Shown here: one piece after another, positions 8,350-17,083 of the stretch
Position numbering within the stretch: the stretch's first letter is position 1
Layout: each line of letters opens with the position of its first letter
Assembly: GCF_017876405.1 (NCBI RefSeq)
Contig: NZ_JAGINW010000001.1
Span: forward strand, 9,375,203 to 9,439,202
Reading direction: 5' to 3'
DNA: 64,000 nucleotides
From: Kibdelosporangium banguiense
Lineage (GTDB): Bacteria; Actinomycetota; Actinomycetes; Mycobacteriales; Pseudonocardiaceae
Notes under the pieces: model-generated
Seen by the model: only the letters and a program-made list of their open reading frames with translations
Database searches by the model: none
Told to the model about the DNA's origin: nothing
Translations under genes and position numbers: made by a program

Positions 8350-9708
8350 CTACGCACGTTGGAGCTGGAACCGCTGGTTGGCGGCGCCACTGACGGTCCA
8401 CTGCGAAATGCGGGCACCGTCAGCTGTCGACACCTGCCACACGTCCATCGCCAGACCGCTCTGCCGGTTGACCAGGCTGACCGAACCGCCCTGATCGACC
8501 ACGCGCCACTGCTGACTCGTGGCGTTGGTGTCGGGTTGCTGGCTGATGTCCGCACCGCTGCTGCTGTCGGCCACCTGTAGCACCAGACCGCTGTGCCGCG
8601 CCCGAACGCGGTAGTACCCGTCGCCCGAGTCAAGGAAATCGAACTGCTGGTTCGTCGCACTGGTCGACGACCACTGCCGCAACAACGCACCGGCCGCCGT
8701 CGACGAACCCGTGATCTCCGCAACCTTGTTGCTGTGCTGAGCCACCAGCCGGTAGTTCACGCCGACCTGGACCGGCGGCTGGGGCGGAGTGCTGCTGAAC
8801 TGGGTGAAGAACCGCCACAACTCCGGCTTGACCCAGCTGCGGGCACCGCTCTCGCACCCGGCACAGTTGTCCACTGGGCCTTGCTGGTGGCCTCCGTCGA
8901 ACGCGGCCCAGACAACCGGGTATCCGGCTCGGCAGCCCGAATAGTTGGTGCTGATGTGCGTGCGGCTGCCTCCTGCGGGCTCCGGCGCGTTCTGGGGCGT
9001 GCACCCGTTGTTCCTGACGAACCTGTCCCGCTGCGCCCGTCCGCCGGCGATGTTGTCCGAGATGCCGTGAATACCCATGTACGCGATGGGTTGCGTGCCA
9101 CCACTGCACCCGCTGATCCCGTTGGGGGACGCGATGGCCGCCACCGCGCGGAAGACGGTCGCGCGGGAACACGCAAGCGAGTAACTCATCGCGCCGCCGT
9201 AGCTGAATCCGACCGAGAACAGCTGGGTCGTGTCGACGCAGAGAGCGTTTCCGATCACCCTGATCATGTCGTCGGTGAAGGTCACGTCCTCACCGCCGGA
9301 GTTGGGCCAGCCGTTGTTGATGCCCTGGGGCGCGACGAAGATCGTGCTGTTGCCCGCCTGCGACTGCATGCCGTAGTAGGCCCAGGCGTACCCGTCGCTC
9401 CCGCCCGAGGCGACCTGCTGGGCGGTGCCGCCCAGCCAGTGGAACCCGAAGGCCAGCCGGTGGGCGTAGTTGTTGTCGTAGGTGTCAGGGACCTTCAGGA
9501 TGAAGCTGCGGCTCTTGCCGTTGCTCTGAATCGTGTGCGTGCCACTTGCCAATGCCGGGGCCTTGCCGCACCCGGCAGTCGAGGCAGCGATGCCGACACC
9601 TGCAGGTGACTCGGCCGCGTCCGGGCTTGCCTGCGCGGTGCCGCTCGCCGCCAGCACCAGAAGCGCCGTGGCCGCAAGGGATCTGAAGAAGGATCTACAC
9701 CTTGGCAT
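8350..9708 (-). CDS. Secreted CE1-type esterase with C-terminal beta-trefoil lectin (paralogue of the neighbouring esterase)
   Basis: The 452-residue product has a signal peptide (MPRCRSFFRSLAATALLVLA). The catalytic domain is closely similar to the downstream esterase (SNGK-x-R-x-FIL; YMGIHG-S-DN) with nucleophile Ser169 in GFSYGG. Its lectin (about 312-452) is a different CBM13 subtype (YRLVAQHSNKVAEITG...) that is nearly the same as the lectin of the adjacent GH10 xylanase. ATG 9708 has GGGAG seven bases upstream; a GTG one codon earlier is possible. It lies 42 nt after the xylanase stop, in the same operon. Confidence 0.82.
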   Translation of the reverse strand: MPRCRSFFRSLAATALLVLAASGTAQASPDAAESPAGVGIAASTAGCGKAPALASGTHTIQSNGKSRSFILKVPDTYDNNYAHRLAFGFHWLGGTAQQVASGGSDGYAWAYYGMQSQAGNSTIFVAPQGINNGWPNSGGEDVTFTDDMIRVIGNALCVDTTQLFSVGFSYGGAMSYSLACSRATVFRAVAAIASPNGISGCSGGTQPIAYMGIHGISDNIAGGRAQRDRFVRNNGCTPQNAPEPAGGSRTHISTNYSGCRAGYPVVWAAFDGGHQQGPVDNCAGCESGARSWVKPELWRFFTQFSSTPPQPPVQVGVNYRLVAQHSNKVAEITGSSTAAGALLRQWSSTSATNQQFDFLDSGDGYYRVRARHSGLVLQVADSSSGADISQQPDTNATSQQWRVVDQGGSVSLVNRQSGLAMDVWQVSTADGARISQWTVSGAANQRFQLQRA

Positions 9709-9750
9709 CACATGACTCCCTCTGTTCTTCCGAATGTCGTTGCTCCCCCG

Positions 9751-11217
9751 CTAGGTGCGCTGCAGCTGGAACCGCTGGTTGGCGGCACCGCTGACCGTCC
9801 ACTGGGAGATGCGGGCACCGTCGACGGTGGAGGCCTGCCAGACGTCCATCGCCAGCCCGCTCTGCCGGTTGACCAGACTCACCACGCCACCGCCCTGGTC
9901 GACCACCTGCCACTGCTGGCTGGTGGCATTGGAATCCGGCTGCTGACTGATGTCGGCGCCGCTGCTGCCACTGGCCACTTGCAGGACCAGGCCGCTGTGC
10001 CGGGCCCGGATCCGGTAGTAACCACCACCCGAGTCGAGGAAATCGAACTGCTGGTTCGTCGCACCGGTCGACGACCACTGCCGCAACAACGCACCAGCGG
10101 CTGTCGACGAGCCTGTGATCTCCGCTGCCTTGTTGCTGTGCTGAGCCACCAGGCGGTAGTTCACACCAACCTGCACCGGTCCCCCGCCGACCGTGCCGTT
10201 AAGCGCCGTGAGTGTCGCGTTGTAGGCCGGTTTCTTGTTGCCGCTACGGTCGAACAGCAGCGGGTTCTCACCCGAGCGCCAGGAGTCGCTGTCCCGGACG
10301 CCCCAAGTGGTGATGCCAGTGCAGCGCGCCACGTTCATGCACGCCCGGACAGTGTTGGTGTACGCGTTCGACGACGCCTGTGCGATGTCCAGCTCCGTCA
10401 GCTGTACGTCCACACCGAGCGCGGCGAAGCTCGACAGCGTCGTCTGGAACGTGCTCGGCGGGCCGCCGGAGCCGAAGTGCGCCTGCAGCCCGACGCAGTC
10501 GATCGGCACGCCACGGGTCTTGAAGTCCTGGACCAGGCGGTACACACTCTGGGTCTTGGCCGCGTTCCAGTCCTCGATGTTGTAGTCGTTGTAACAGAGT
10601 TTGGCGGCCGGATCGGCAGCACGCGCGGTGCGGAACGCCTCCTCGATGAACCCGGTTCCGAGTCTGTCGCGGAACACCGAGCTGCGCAGCTGGCCGCTCC
10701 CGCCGTCGGCGAACGCCTCGTTGACCACGTCCCAGGCGTAGATCTGGCCCTTCCAGTGGCCCATCAGCTGGTTGATGTGGTTGTTCATCACGCTGCGCAG
10801 GGTGTTCGCGTCGCCGATCGAACTGACCCAGCCGGGCAGCTGGGAATGCCAGACGAGCGTGTGCCCGCGCAGCCGCTGGTTGTGGCTCCGCGCGTGGTTG
10901 ACGATCTGGTCGGCCGAGCCGAAGCTGAAGCTGTTGCGGGACCTCTCGGTCGAGTCCCACTTCATCTCGTTCTCGGGAGTCACCATGTTGAACTCCCGGT
11001 CGAGGATGGTCGTGTACTGCGAGTCGCCCAGCCGGCCCGCGGCCACCGCGGCGCCGAAGTAACGGCCCGACTCGGCCGCCGCCGCGCCCAAAGTGGACGC
11101 CGCTGCCGTCGCCGTGCTGGGCACGGTGATCACAGCACTCGCGACCGCGAGCGAGACAACCGCTCCGCGGACGAGTCTGCGGGGCCATTGTCCGGGGAGA
11201 AGGGTATGCAGGGTCAT
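9751..11217 (-). CDS. Secreted GH10 endo-1,4-beta-xylanase with C-terminal beta-trefoil lectin
   Basis: The 488-residue product (ATG 11217, with AAAGG six bases upstream; another ATG lies at 11223) has a signal peptide ending near STATAA. Residues about 43-340 are a complete GH10 TIM barrel: HTLVWHSQLPGW, acid/base Glu167 in WDVVNEAF, nucleophile Glu275 in LTELDIAQ, and TTWGVRDSDSW. A short GGGP linker leads to a CBM13 lectin of about 140 residues. It cleaves the xylan backbone outside the cell. It is the first gene of the set with the two CE1 esterases (gaps 42 and 26 nt). Confidence 0.93.
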   Translation of the reverse strand: MTLHTLLPGQWPRRLVRGAVVSLAVASAVITVPSTATAAASTLGAAAAESGRYFGAAVAAGRLGDSQYTTILDREFNMVTPENEMKWDSTERSRNSFSFGSADQIVNHARSHNQRLRGHTLVWHSQLPGWVSSIGDANTLRSVMNNHINQLMGHWKGQIYAWDVVNEAFADGGSGQLRSSVFRDRLGTGFIEEAFRTARAADPAAKLCYNDYNIEDWNAAKTQSVYRLVQDFKTRGVPIDCVGLQAHFGSGGPPSTFQTTLSSFAALGVDVQLTELDIAQASSNAYTNTVRACMNVARCTGITTWGVRDSDSWRSGENPLLFDRSGNKKPAYNATLTALNGTVGGGPVQVGVNYRLVAQHSNKAAEITGSSTAAGALLRQWSSTGATNQQFDFLDSGGGYYRIRARHSGLVLQVASGSSGADISQQPDSNATSQQWQVVDQGGGVVSLVNRQSGLAMDVWQASTVDGARISQWTVSGAANQRFQLQRT

Positions 11218-11311
11218 GTTCATCCTTTCTCTTCACGCACGGGAGTCCGCTGGTTCACCTCCCCCGCACCGGCAGCCGCCGTGCGTCGAGTGGCCCACGC
11301 CGGTGACCGGC

Positions 11312-12540
11312 TCACCCACGGGCCCACTTCTGGTTTGACTGGTTGTTGCAGCTCCACAGGATCAGCCGCGAGCCGTTCGCGGTGGCGGCCTGGTTGACGT
11401 CCAGGCAGAGTCCGGAGTGGACGTTGGTGACCGATCCGTCCGCGCCGAGGGTCCATTTCTGACCGGCTTGGCCGTTGCAGGACCCGATGAGCACGCGCGT
11501 CCCGTTGGCGGTGCCCTGGTTCTCCGTGTCGAGGCACTTGTCGCCGTAAACCCGGATCTCGCCGCCCGGCCACGTCGTCCACAGCTGGCTCGCGGGGGTG
11601 TGACAGTCCCAGATCACCACGGCCGAGCCCGCGGCGGTCGAGGCGTTGGTGACATCGAGGCAACGTCCTGAACCGCTGCCACGAAGCCGCGAAGTCGTGC
11701 TGGACAAGGGCTACCGCCTGCCACCCGGTAGACCGCCACGCCATGTGCCGGGACGCTGGCGGTGATCTGGCCGCCGCTGCTGGACGTGGACCCGGTCCAC
11801 AGATCGGTCAGCGTGAAGGAGTCGCCGGACAGTCCGATCTGCGCGGCCGTCGCGCTGATTGTCGCAGTGCCACCACCACGGTTGAACAGTCCAACCGCGA
11901 CCGATCCGTCGGACAGCGGCTTGGCGAACACCTCTGTGGCGCCATCGTCACGCACCCGGCGTCCGCCGGCACCGAGCCGGTCCTGGTTCACCGCCAGCAA
12001 CCGCGGGTTGCGCAAGATCGCGCTGACGTCAGCGGACATGGTGCGGATGTCGTTGCCCGCCATCAGCGACCACAGCGCGAAATGCGACCGCGACTCGGTC
12101 AACGACAGTCCCGGCCGGCCGACCACCAGCATGTCCGGGTCGTTCCAGTGCCCGGGCCCGGCCTGTGCGGCCAGCGGGGCGTTGACGTCGACGACGTTGC
12201 CGACCCCCATCGGATAGCTGTTGGTGTTGCCGTTCTGCCAGATGTCGAGCAGGTCCTCGGTGGTGCGCCACAGATCGGCGACCTCACCCCAGTTGTACTT
12301 GTCACCTGTGATCGCGTGGAAGCTGTTGGGGTTGATACTGAACACAATCGGCCGCCCAGTGGCCCGCAGCGCGTCGCTGTTCCACCCCAGAGGTGGTGTG
12401 ACCGCTGGGCTGCCGGGCGCGGCGAACCCCGCCGGCTGGTACGGGACCGGCGCCAAGGCCAGCCCGGCCGTCGGCAACGCGACGATCAGCAACGCCCGAT
12501 GGCAGCGGAATCGATTGACCAAGCGACGTACCACGGCCAT
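11312..12540 (-). pseudogene. GH27 alpha-galactosidase with ricin lectin, inactivated by an internal deletion and a frameshift
   Basis: The N-terminus (signal-like MAVVRRLVNRFRC, then TPPLGWNS) jumps at about 12375 directly to DALRATGRPIVFSINPNSFH. GH27 enzymes carry about 130 residues between these points, including the nucleophile Asp of the Y-x-K-Y-D motif, which is absent. The acid/base region (GHWNDPDMLVVG) and the C-terminal beta-domain follow. Near 11708-11711 the frame shifts by one base; after it a ricin lectin (GSGSGRCLDVTN to NQKWARG) continues to 11312 in another frame. The deletion keeps frame, so a truncated protein could be made, but it would lack the nucleophile. Confidence 0.82.
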
Positions 12541-12652
12541 GCCGCGGGCAAGTGCTTCATCGCACATGAGAACCCCATCATCGTTGACGGCGAGCACCTG
12601 CGCACGACAACGGTGCCCGATCAGGTTCGTACACATCGTTACACGACGATTA

Positions 12653-12666
12653 TGTGAACGCTAACA
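12653..12666. promoter_or_regulatory. Degenerate LacI-type operator
   Basis: TGTGAACGCTAACA matches 12 of 14 positions of the perfect palindrome TGTTAGCGCTAACA found at 35171-35184 before the GH62 gene. LacI-family operators typically share the central CG-centred palindrome. It lies about 113 bp upstream of the GH27 relic start. Confidence 0.45.
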
Positions 12667-12740
12667 CGACTACATCCTGTCGAACAAGCAATCACATCGA
12701 CCGGGAAAACGACGACAACGTCGTCATGAGCCCGAATAAA

Positions 12741-12754
12741 TGTTAACGCAAACA
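12741..12754. promoter_or_regulatory. Degenerate LacI-type operator
   Basis: TGTTAACGCAAACA matches 12 of 14 positions of TGTTAGCGCTAACA. It is 88 bp from the other degenerate copy, a spacing close to a whole number of helical turns that would allow looping. Binding is inferred only. Confidence 0.4.
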
Positions 12755-12949
12755 TGCACCTTTTTCCGGGCGCGCGGAATCGACCAGGAACGTGACCACC
12801 CCCGGCCGCGAAAACTGTCTTATTCGGAGAATTCCCTCCTGCTCACAACTCCTTCCGGCTACCACCCGGCCGCATCGCCACAATGATGGGCAATGTGTTG
12901 ACGGCCGTCACGAAGCTGTCTAACGTCACAAGGGTATTTCGCTGTCAAG

Positions 12950-12964
12950 ATCGAAAGTTTCGAT
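12950..12964. promoter_or_regulatory. Xylan-type operator ATCGAAA-G-TTTCGAT overlapping the ribosome binding site
   Basis: This perfect 7-1-7 palindrome contains the CGAAA-N-TTTCG core described for xylan-utilisation repressors of streptomycetes (XlnR/BxlR type). It abuts the TAGGAGG ribosome binding site of the esterase at 12977, so a bound repressor would block transcription there. Confidence 0.6.
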
Positions 12965-12976
12965 AGGAGGTGACAG

Positions 12977-14254
12977 ATGCTTCGCACGAAGGCCGCCATC
13001 GTTGGGACGGCGACCCTGCTCGCGGCGATGGGCATCGCGTTCGCGCCGCCCGCCGCCGCTGCCTCGCTGACGGAAGTGCCGAACTTCGGCAGCAACCCCG
13101 GCAACCTGCGCATGCATGTCTACGTGCCGAACGCCGTCAGACCCACACCCGCGATCGTGGTCGCCATGCACCCGTGCGGCGGCAACGGACCGCAGTTCTA
13201 CCAGTCGAGTGAGTTCGGGCGCCTCGCCGACCAGCACGGTTTCGTGGTGATCTACCCGTCTGCGTCCAACAAGAAGTTCAACTGCTTCGACAACTGGTCG
13301 GACGCGTCGAAGATCCGCGGTGCCGGCACCGACGTGGAGTCGATCATCTCGATGATCATGTACGCGAAACGTCAGTACCAGGGCGACCCCAACCGGGTGT
13401 ACGCCACCGGCTCGTCGTCCGGCGCGATGATGACCAACGCCATCGCCGCGCTGTACCCCGACGTGATCAAGGCCGGTGCGGCATTCATGGGCGTGCCGTT
13501 CGCGTGCTTCCCCAACGAGGCCGCGTACCAGCCTGGCGGCAACCCTGCGCCGTGCGCCGGCAACCTCGGCAAGACGCCCCAGCAGTGGGGCGACATCGTG
13601 CGCCGGGCCAATCCCAGCTACACCGGGCCGTGGCCGCGAATGCAACTGTGGCACGGCACGGCCGACAACGTGGTCGCGTACTCCGAGCTGCAGGAGGAGA
13701 TCGACCAGTGGACGAACGTGCACGGCCTCGGCACGACGCCGACGTCCACCGACAAACCGCAGGCCAGCTGGACCCGGCAGCGCTGGAACGATTCGTCCAG
13801 TACCACCCGGGTGGAAGCGATCACCGTGGCCGGCGCGGGGCACAACCTGCCCATGAGCGGGATGGCCCAGTACGCCATCCAGTTCTTCGGCCTGACCGGC
13901 ACCACTCCCCCGCCACCGCCACCGCCCGACCCTGCCACCGGCTGCCGCGTGACCTACCAGCCGGAGTCCTGGAGCACCGGCTTCACCGCCGATGTCCGGA
14001 TCACCAACACCGGCACGTCGAGCGTCAACGGCTGGACTCTGCAGTGGACATGGCCGGGCAACCAGCAGGTGACCAGCGCCTGGAACGCCACTGTCACCCA
14101 GTCCGGCACCCAGGCGAACGCCCGTAACGTGACCTGGAACGGGACGATCGCCCCGAACGCCACCGTGAGCTTCGGTTTCCAGGCGAGCCACTCCGGGACC
14201 AACACAGCGCCATCGGCGTTCACGCTCAACGGATCCGCCTGCGCGGCGGGCTGA
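12977..14254 (+). CDS. Secreted CE1 (PHB-depolymerase-like) feruloyl/acetylxylan esterase with CBM2
   Basis: The 425-residue product has a signal peptide (MLRTKAAIVGTATLLAAMGI, cleavage near AAAA-SL). Residues about 30-310 are an alpha/beta-hydrolase of the CE1/PHB-depolymerase type with nucleophile Ser147 in G-S-S-S-G, WHGTADNVV (Asp) and GAGHNLP (His). A TPPPPPPP linker leads to a CBM2 (about 322-425; CRVTYQPESWSTGF, NGWTLQWTWPG) that binds crystalline cellulose or xylan. ATG 12977 follows a very strong TAGGAGGTGA site. The upstream palindrome suggests xylan-responsive repression. Confidence 0.88.
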   Translation: MLRTKAAIVGTATLLAAMGIAFAPPAAAASLTEVPNFGSNPGNLRMHVYVPNAVRPTPAIVVAMHPCGGNGPQFYQSSEFGRLADQHGFVVIYPSASNKKFNCFDNWSDASKIRGAGTDVESIISMIMYAKRQYQGDPNRVYATGSSSGAMMTNAIAALYPDVIKAGAAFMGVPFACFPNEAAYQPGGNPAPCAGNLGKTPQQWGDIVRRANPSYTGPWPRMQLWHGTADNVVAYSELQEEIDQWTNVHGLGTTPTSTDKPQASWTRQRWNDSSSTTRVEAITVAGAGHNLPMSGMAQYAIQFFGLTGTTPPPPPPPDPATGCRVTYQPESWSTGFTADVRITNTGTSSVNGWTLQWTWPGNQQVTSAWNATVTQSGTQANARNVTWNGTIAPNATVSFGFQASHSGTNTAPSAFTLNGSACAAG

Positions 14255-14277
14255 CCCCCGTCCACAGTGGTCCGGCG

Positions 14278-14304
14278 CCCGGCGTGCGGTGTTCGCACGC
14301 CGGG
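14278..14304. terminator. Hairpin terminator between convergent esterase genes
   Basis: A perfect 11-bp stem CCCGGCGTGCG (14278-14288) pairs with 14294-14304 around a 5-nt loop. It lies 24 nt after the CE1-CBM2 stop and 51 nt beyond the stop of the convergent SGNH gene. Confidence 0.75.
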
Positions 14305-14324
14305 CAGCCGCGCCATGCCATGCC

Positions 14325-14335
14325 CGAAACTTTCG
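14325..14335. promoter_or_regulatory. Xylan-type palindrome CGAAACTTTCG in an unexpected place
   Basis: This is a perfect 11-bp CGAAA-C-TTTCG palindrome, but it sits between the 3' ends of two convergent genes, so it controls no obvious promoter. It may be a relic of a deleted gene or a chance match. Confidence 0.4.
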
Positions 14336-14354
14336 ACGCCAAGAACCTCGAAAC

Positions 14355-15428
14355 TCACCGCAAAGCCCATTGCTGGTTGGTCTGACTGTTGCAGGACCAC
14401 AGGACGATCTTCGTGCCGTTGGCGGTACCGCGGCCGGTAGCGTCCAGGCACAGACCGGACTGCGCACCGGTGATCGTGCCGTCGGCGTTGACATTCCATT
14501 GCTGGTTCGCCTGGCCATTGCAATCCCAGAGCACGACCTGAGTACCGTTGTTCGTACCCTGGGCGTACGCGTCGAGACACTTGCCATTCGCGGTCAATTG
14601 CCGATTCGCGGTATAGGTCCAAGCCTGGCCATTGCAGTCCCACAGTTGCGCCTGCGCACCATTGGTATTCGGCGCGTCCACACAACGACCGGACTGGCCG
14701 CCGACAATCAGCTTGCCTCCCTCGACAGGGCTGCCGATACTCCCCGGCACCGATTGCAGGGCAGTGAACCAGGCCGCGGCCATCTTGTCGTAGCCGGTGG
14801 CGGTGGGGTGAACGCCGTCGATCAGATCGGCCGTGGTCAGCGCGGCGTGCATGTCGACCAGGTGCACATGCTTGCCAGCGTTGACTTTGCTCTGCACCAT
14901 ACCGGGGATCGTGGCGTTGAAGGCGCGGGCGTTCGCCTCCTGGCCGGAGTTGGCCAGTGGGATGATCGTGGCGACGAACACCTCGGCGGACGACGCGGCA
15001 GCGGTGATCCGGTCGACCAATGTGGACAGCCGCGCGGGGGCGCCGGAGACGTTGAAGTTCTGCAGGATGTCGTTGGTGCCGATGTGCAGCAACACGGTAC
15101 GCGGATTGGTGGTGCGCAACCAGCCGGCGATGTTCGCGTCGATCTGGTCGATGCGCCAGCCGGGATGTCCTTCGTGGTCATGGTCGCCGAGCCCGGCGGG
15201 ACCGTTGAACTGCGAGCCGACGAGGTCGACCTGATACCTGTTGGCCACGATCCGCTGCCAGAGCCCGATCCGGTATCCGCCGGGAACCTGTGTCCCCTCG
15301 GTGATCGAGTCGCCCAACGGCATCACGCGGACTCCGCCGTTCGATTCCGCGACGGCGGTCGCGCTGGGAATCGTCATGCCTACGACCAAAGCCAGCGCGC
15401 TCACGAGCCATGGAAGACGCGTGCGCAT
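14355..15428 (-). CDS. Secreted SGNH/GDSL esterase with ricin lectin
   Basis: The 357-residue product has a signal peptide (MRTRLPWLVSALALVVGM). Residues about 33-225 are an SGNH hydrolase: block I MPLGDSITEG with nucleophile Ser41, block III HIGTNDI, block V DGVHPTATGYD. Such enzymes often deacetylate xylan or other carbohydrates. A ricin-B lectin fills about 237-357. Its first repeat ends CNGQAWTYT instead of the usual CNGQ-x-x-Q-Q-W, i.e. a few residues of the Q-x-W core are missing, so one sugar site is probably lost. ATG 15428 has AAGGAG upstream. Confidence 0.87.
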   Translation of the reverse strand: MRTRLPWLVSALALVVGMTIPSATAVAESNGGVRVMPLGDSITEGTQVPGGYRIGLWQRIVANRYQVDLVGSQFNGPAGLGDHDHEGHPGWRIDQIDANIAGWLRTTNPRTVLLHIGTNDILQNFNVSGAPARLSTLVDRITAAASSAEVFVATIIPLANSGQEANARAFNATIPGMVQSKVNAGKHVHLVDMHAALTTADLIDGVHPTATGYDKMAAAWFTALQSVPGSIGSPVEGGKLIVGGQSGRCVDAPNTNGAQAQLWDCNGQAWTYTANRQLTANGKCLDAYAQGTNNGTQVVLWDCNGQANQQWNVNADGTITGAQSGLCLDATGRGTANGTKIVLWSCNSQTNQQWALR

Positions 15429-15489
15429 AGTTGTTCTCCTTACGTGGGTCAGCGCAGTGTCGACTGCTGCTGTGCAGGGGTACCCACAG

Positions 15490-15524
15490 CACTGGCAGAG
15501 CCCCGGAACGGTTCCCTGCCAGTG
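15490..15524. terminator. Inverted repeat after the GH54 gene
   Basis: CACTGGCAG (15490-15498) pairs with 15516-15524, and the loop contains a second palindrome GGAAC-G-GTTCC. It begins 18 nt beyond the GH54 stop on the minus strand. There is no T-run, so its role as terminator is likely but not certain. Confidence 0.55.
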
Positions 15525-15542
15525 CCTACGATCCAGCGTGGG

Positions 15543-17060
15543 TCAGCCGAGTGACCATTGCTGGTTGCTGCCACCGTGGCACGTCCACAGGATGGTCTTG
15601 GCGCCGTTGGCGGTCGATCCGCCGTTGACGTCCAGGCAGATCCCGGACTGCACACCCGTGACGGTGCCGTTGGCGTTGAACTGCCACTGCTGACCCGCAC
15701 CGCCGTTGCACGACGAGATCACAACCTGGGTTCCAGGACTGGTCTGATTGTTCAGAGCAGTCATGCACCTCGTGTTGCTGTCACTGTAGACGGTCAGCTG
15801 ACCCGTCGCGGTGCGTGTCCAGGTCTGGTTGGTACCGGCGTGGCAGTCCCAGATCTGCAACTGCGTGCCCGGAGTCGTACTGCTTCCGTTGACATCAAGG
15901 CACTTGCCCGCGCCCACCGCGCGAACCGCTCCACTCGAACCGGAGCCGCCACCCGTGGCATACCCGGCCGCGACGATGTTGGCCTGCACCGCGGCGTCGG
16001 TCGCGTCGGACGGGTAACCGGAGACCATGGCCCCTTCGTAGAAGGTCCCCGCGCTCAGGTTGGCACCGCCGCCGGGTTTACAGCAGTCGCCGCCACTGCC
16101 CAGGATGATCGCCCCTTGCTTCTTCATCGGGCTGTATCCGGATGGAAGGGCGCCGTCCCACAGCGTCGTCATGGTGCCGGCCTGTGCGTTGCTGCCCTTG
16201 ATGGCGAATCGTGACGTCCCGTTGTTCTTCAGCATCGCGGTGACGAACTTGTTGGGGAAGGCCCGCTGGTTGGGGTTCCAGGACTGGCTGCCGCCGGGAT
16301 ACAGCCCCCATTCCAGGTCCGCCTGGACCCAGGGACCTGTTCCGGAGCACCCGCCGAACCAGCACTGTGTGCTGAAGTTGATCGCGTCCATCGCTCCGGC
16401 GGCGTCCGCGCTTCTGGTCGTCTCGCTGTTGCCGTAGTCGAAGCAGCAGCCGCCGTTGACGTGCGTGCCACTGGTCACCATGTACATGCCTTCGGGCGCG
16501 CTTCCGGTCGGAACGCCCGTCAGGTGGCCATCACGCCAGTAGCTGTTGCCGGGGTTGATGTAGAGCGAGTATGCCTTGCTGCCGCCGACTGTCAGCGACT
16601 CGGAGGTGGCGTTCGCCGGCCTGCTTTGACTCGAGCCGGGAACCACACTCGATCCCTGGTACCACAGGTCGTTCCCCTTGCCGGACTGGTCGTAGACCAC
16701 CGTGATGACACAGGAAGTGCCGGCACAGAAGGAATCCTGAGTGGCCGCGTTGGCCGCGCCACCCGCGGTCAGGACAGCGACATCCCTGGTCGTGTTGTCC
16801 GACGAACGCCTGACTTGATAGAGGTTGCCGTTGTACGAGCCGTAGAGCGCCCGCACAGTGCTGTGCGCGGCCACGCATGGCGTGCCGCCCGAAGCGTAGA
16901 TGTCACATGGTCCTGTGCCGGCCGCCGAGGCGGGTGCCGTCCAGGTCAACGTGGCCGCCGGCACCGCGATCAGCGCCACGGCCATACGCACACCAACCGC
17001 CGCCGACCAGCGACGCCCACGCGTCGCACGGCCTTGCAGGGAAACGGATGAAGGGTGCAT
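15543..17060 (-). CDS. Secreted GH54 alpha-L-arabinofuranosidase with ricin lectin
   Basis: The 505-residue product has a signal peptide (cleavage near PASAA-GT). Residues about 50-370 match the AbfB catalytic domain: the opening GPCDIYASGGTPCVAAHST, the cysteine-rich CCFDYGNSET (candidate nucleophile Glu) and a Cys-Cys pair in GGDCCKPGGGAN. It removes arabinose from arabinoxylan or arabinan. Fungal GH54 enzymes normally carry a C-terminal CBM42; here a ricin-B/CBM13 lectin (about 383-505) takes that place. ATG 17060 follows AGGAAGGAG. The gene begins 23 nt after the stop of the upstream cytoplasmic enzyme and may belong to the ABC importer operon. Confidence 0.88.
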   Translation of the reverse strand: MHPSSVSLQGRATRGRRWSAAVGVRMAVALIAVPAATLTWTAPASAAGTGPCDIYASGGTPCVAAHSTVRALYGSYNGNLYQVRRSSDNTTRDVAVLTAGGAANAATQDSFCAGTSCVITVVYDQSGKGNDLWYQGSSVVPGSSQSRPANATSESLTVGGSKAYSLYINPGNSYWRDGHLTGVPTGSAPEGMYMVTSGTHVNGGCCFDYGNSETTRSADAAGAMDAINFSTQCWFGGCSGTGPWVQADLEWGLYPGGSQSWNPNQRAFPNKFVTAMLKNNGTSRFAIKGSNAQAGTMTTLWDGALPSGYSPMKKQGAIILGSGGDCCKPGGGANLSAGTFYEGAMVSGYPSDATDAAVQANIVAAGYATGGGSGSSGAVRAVGAGKCLDVNGSSTTPGTQLQIWDCHAGTNQTWTRTATGQLTVYSDSNTRCMTALNNQTSPGTQVVISSCNGGAGQQWQFNANGTVTGVQSGICLDVNGGSTANGAKTILWTCHGGSNQQWSLG

Positions 17061-17083
17061 TGTTCTACTCCTTCCTGATCAGC

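Larger units (their letters stand above)
12541..12976. promoter_or_regulatory. Divergent promoter region between the GH27 relic and the CE1-CBM2 esterase
   Basis: This 436-nt AT-richer stretch has no convincing gene. It holds two degenerate LacI-type palindromes (12653-12666, 12741-12754) and one xylan-type palindrome (12950-12964), given separately. It would drive the minus-strand hemicellulase genes from 12540 and the plus-strand esterase from 12977. Confidence 0.6.

Noticed and set aside
9712..11397. 561-codon plus-strand open frame antisense to the xylanase
   Set aside because: Product is Arg/Val/Pro-rich without family motifs; the minus strand encodes a complete GH10 enzyme. High-GC third-position bias creates such shadows.
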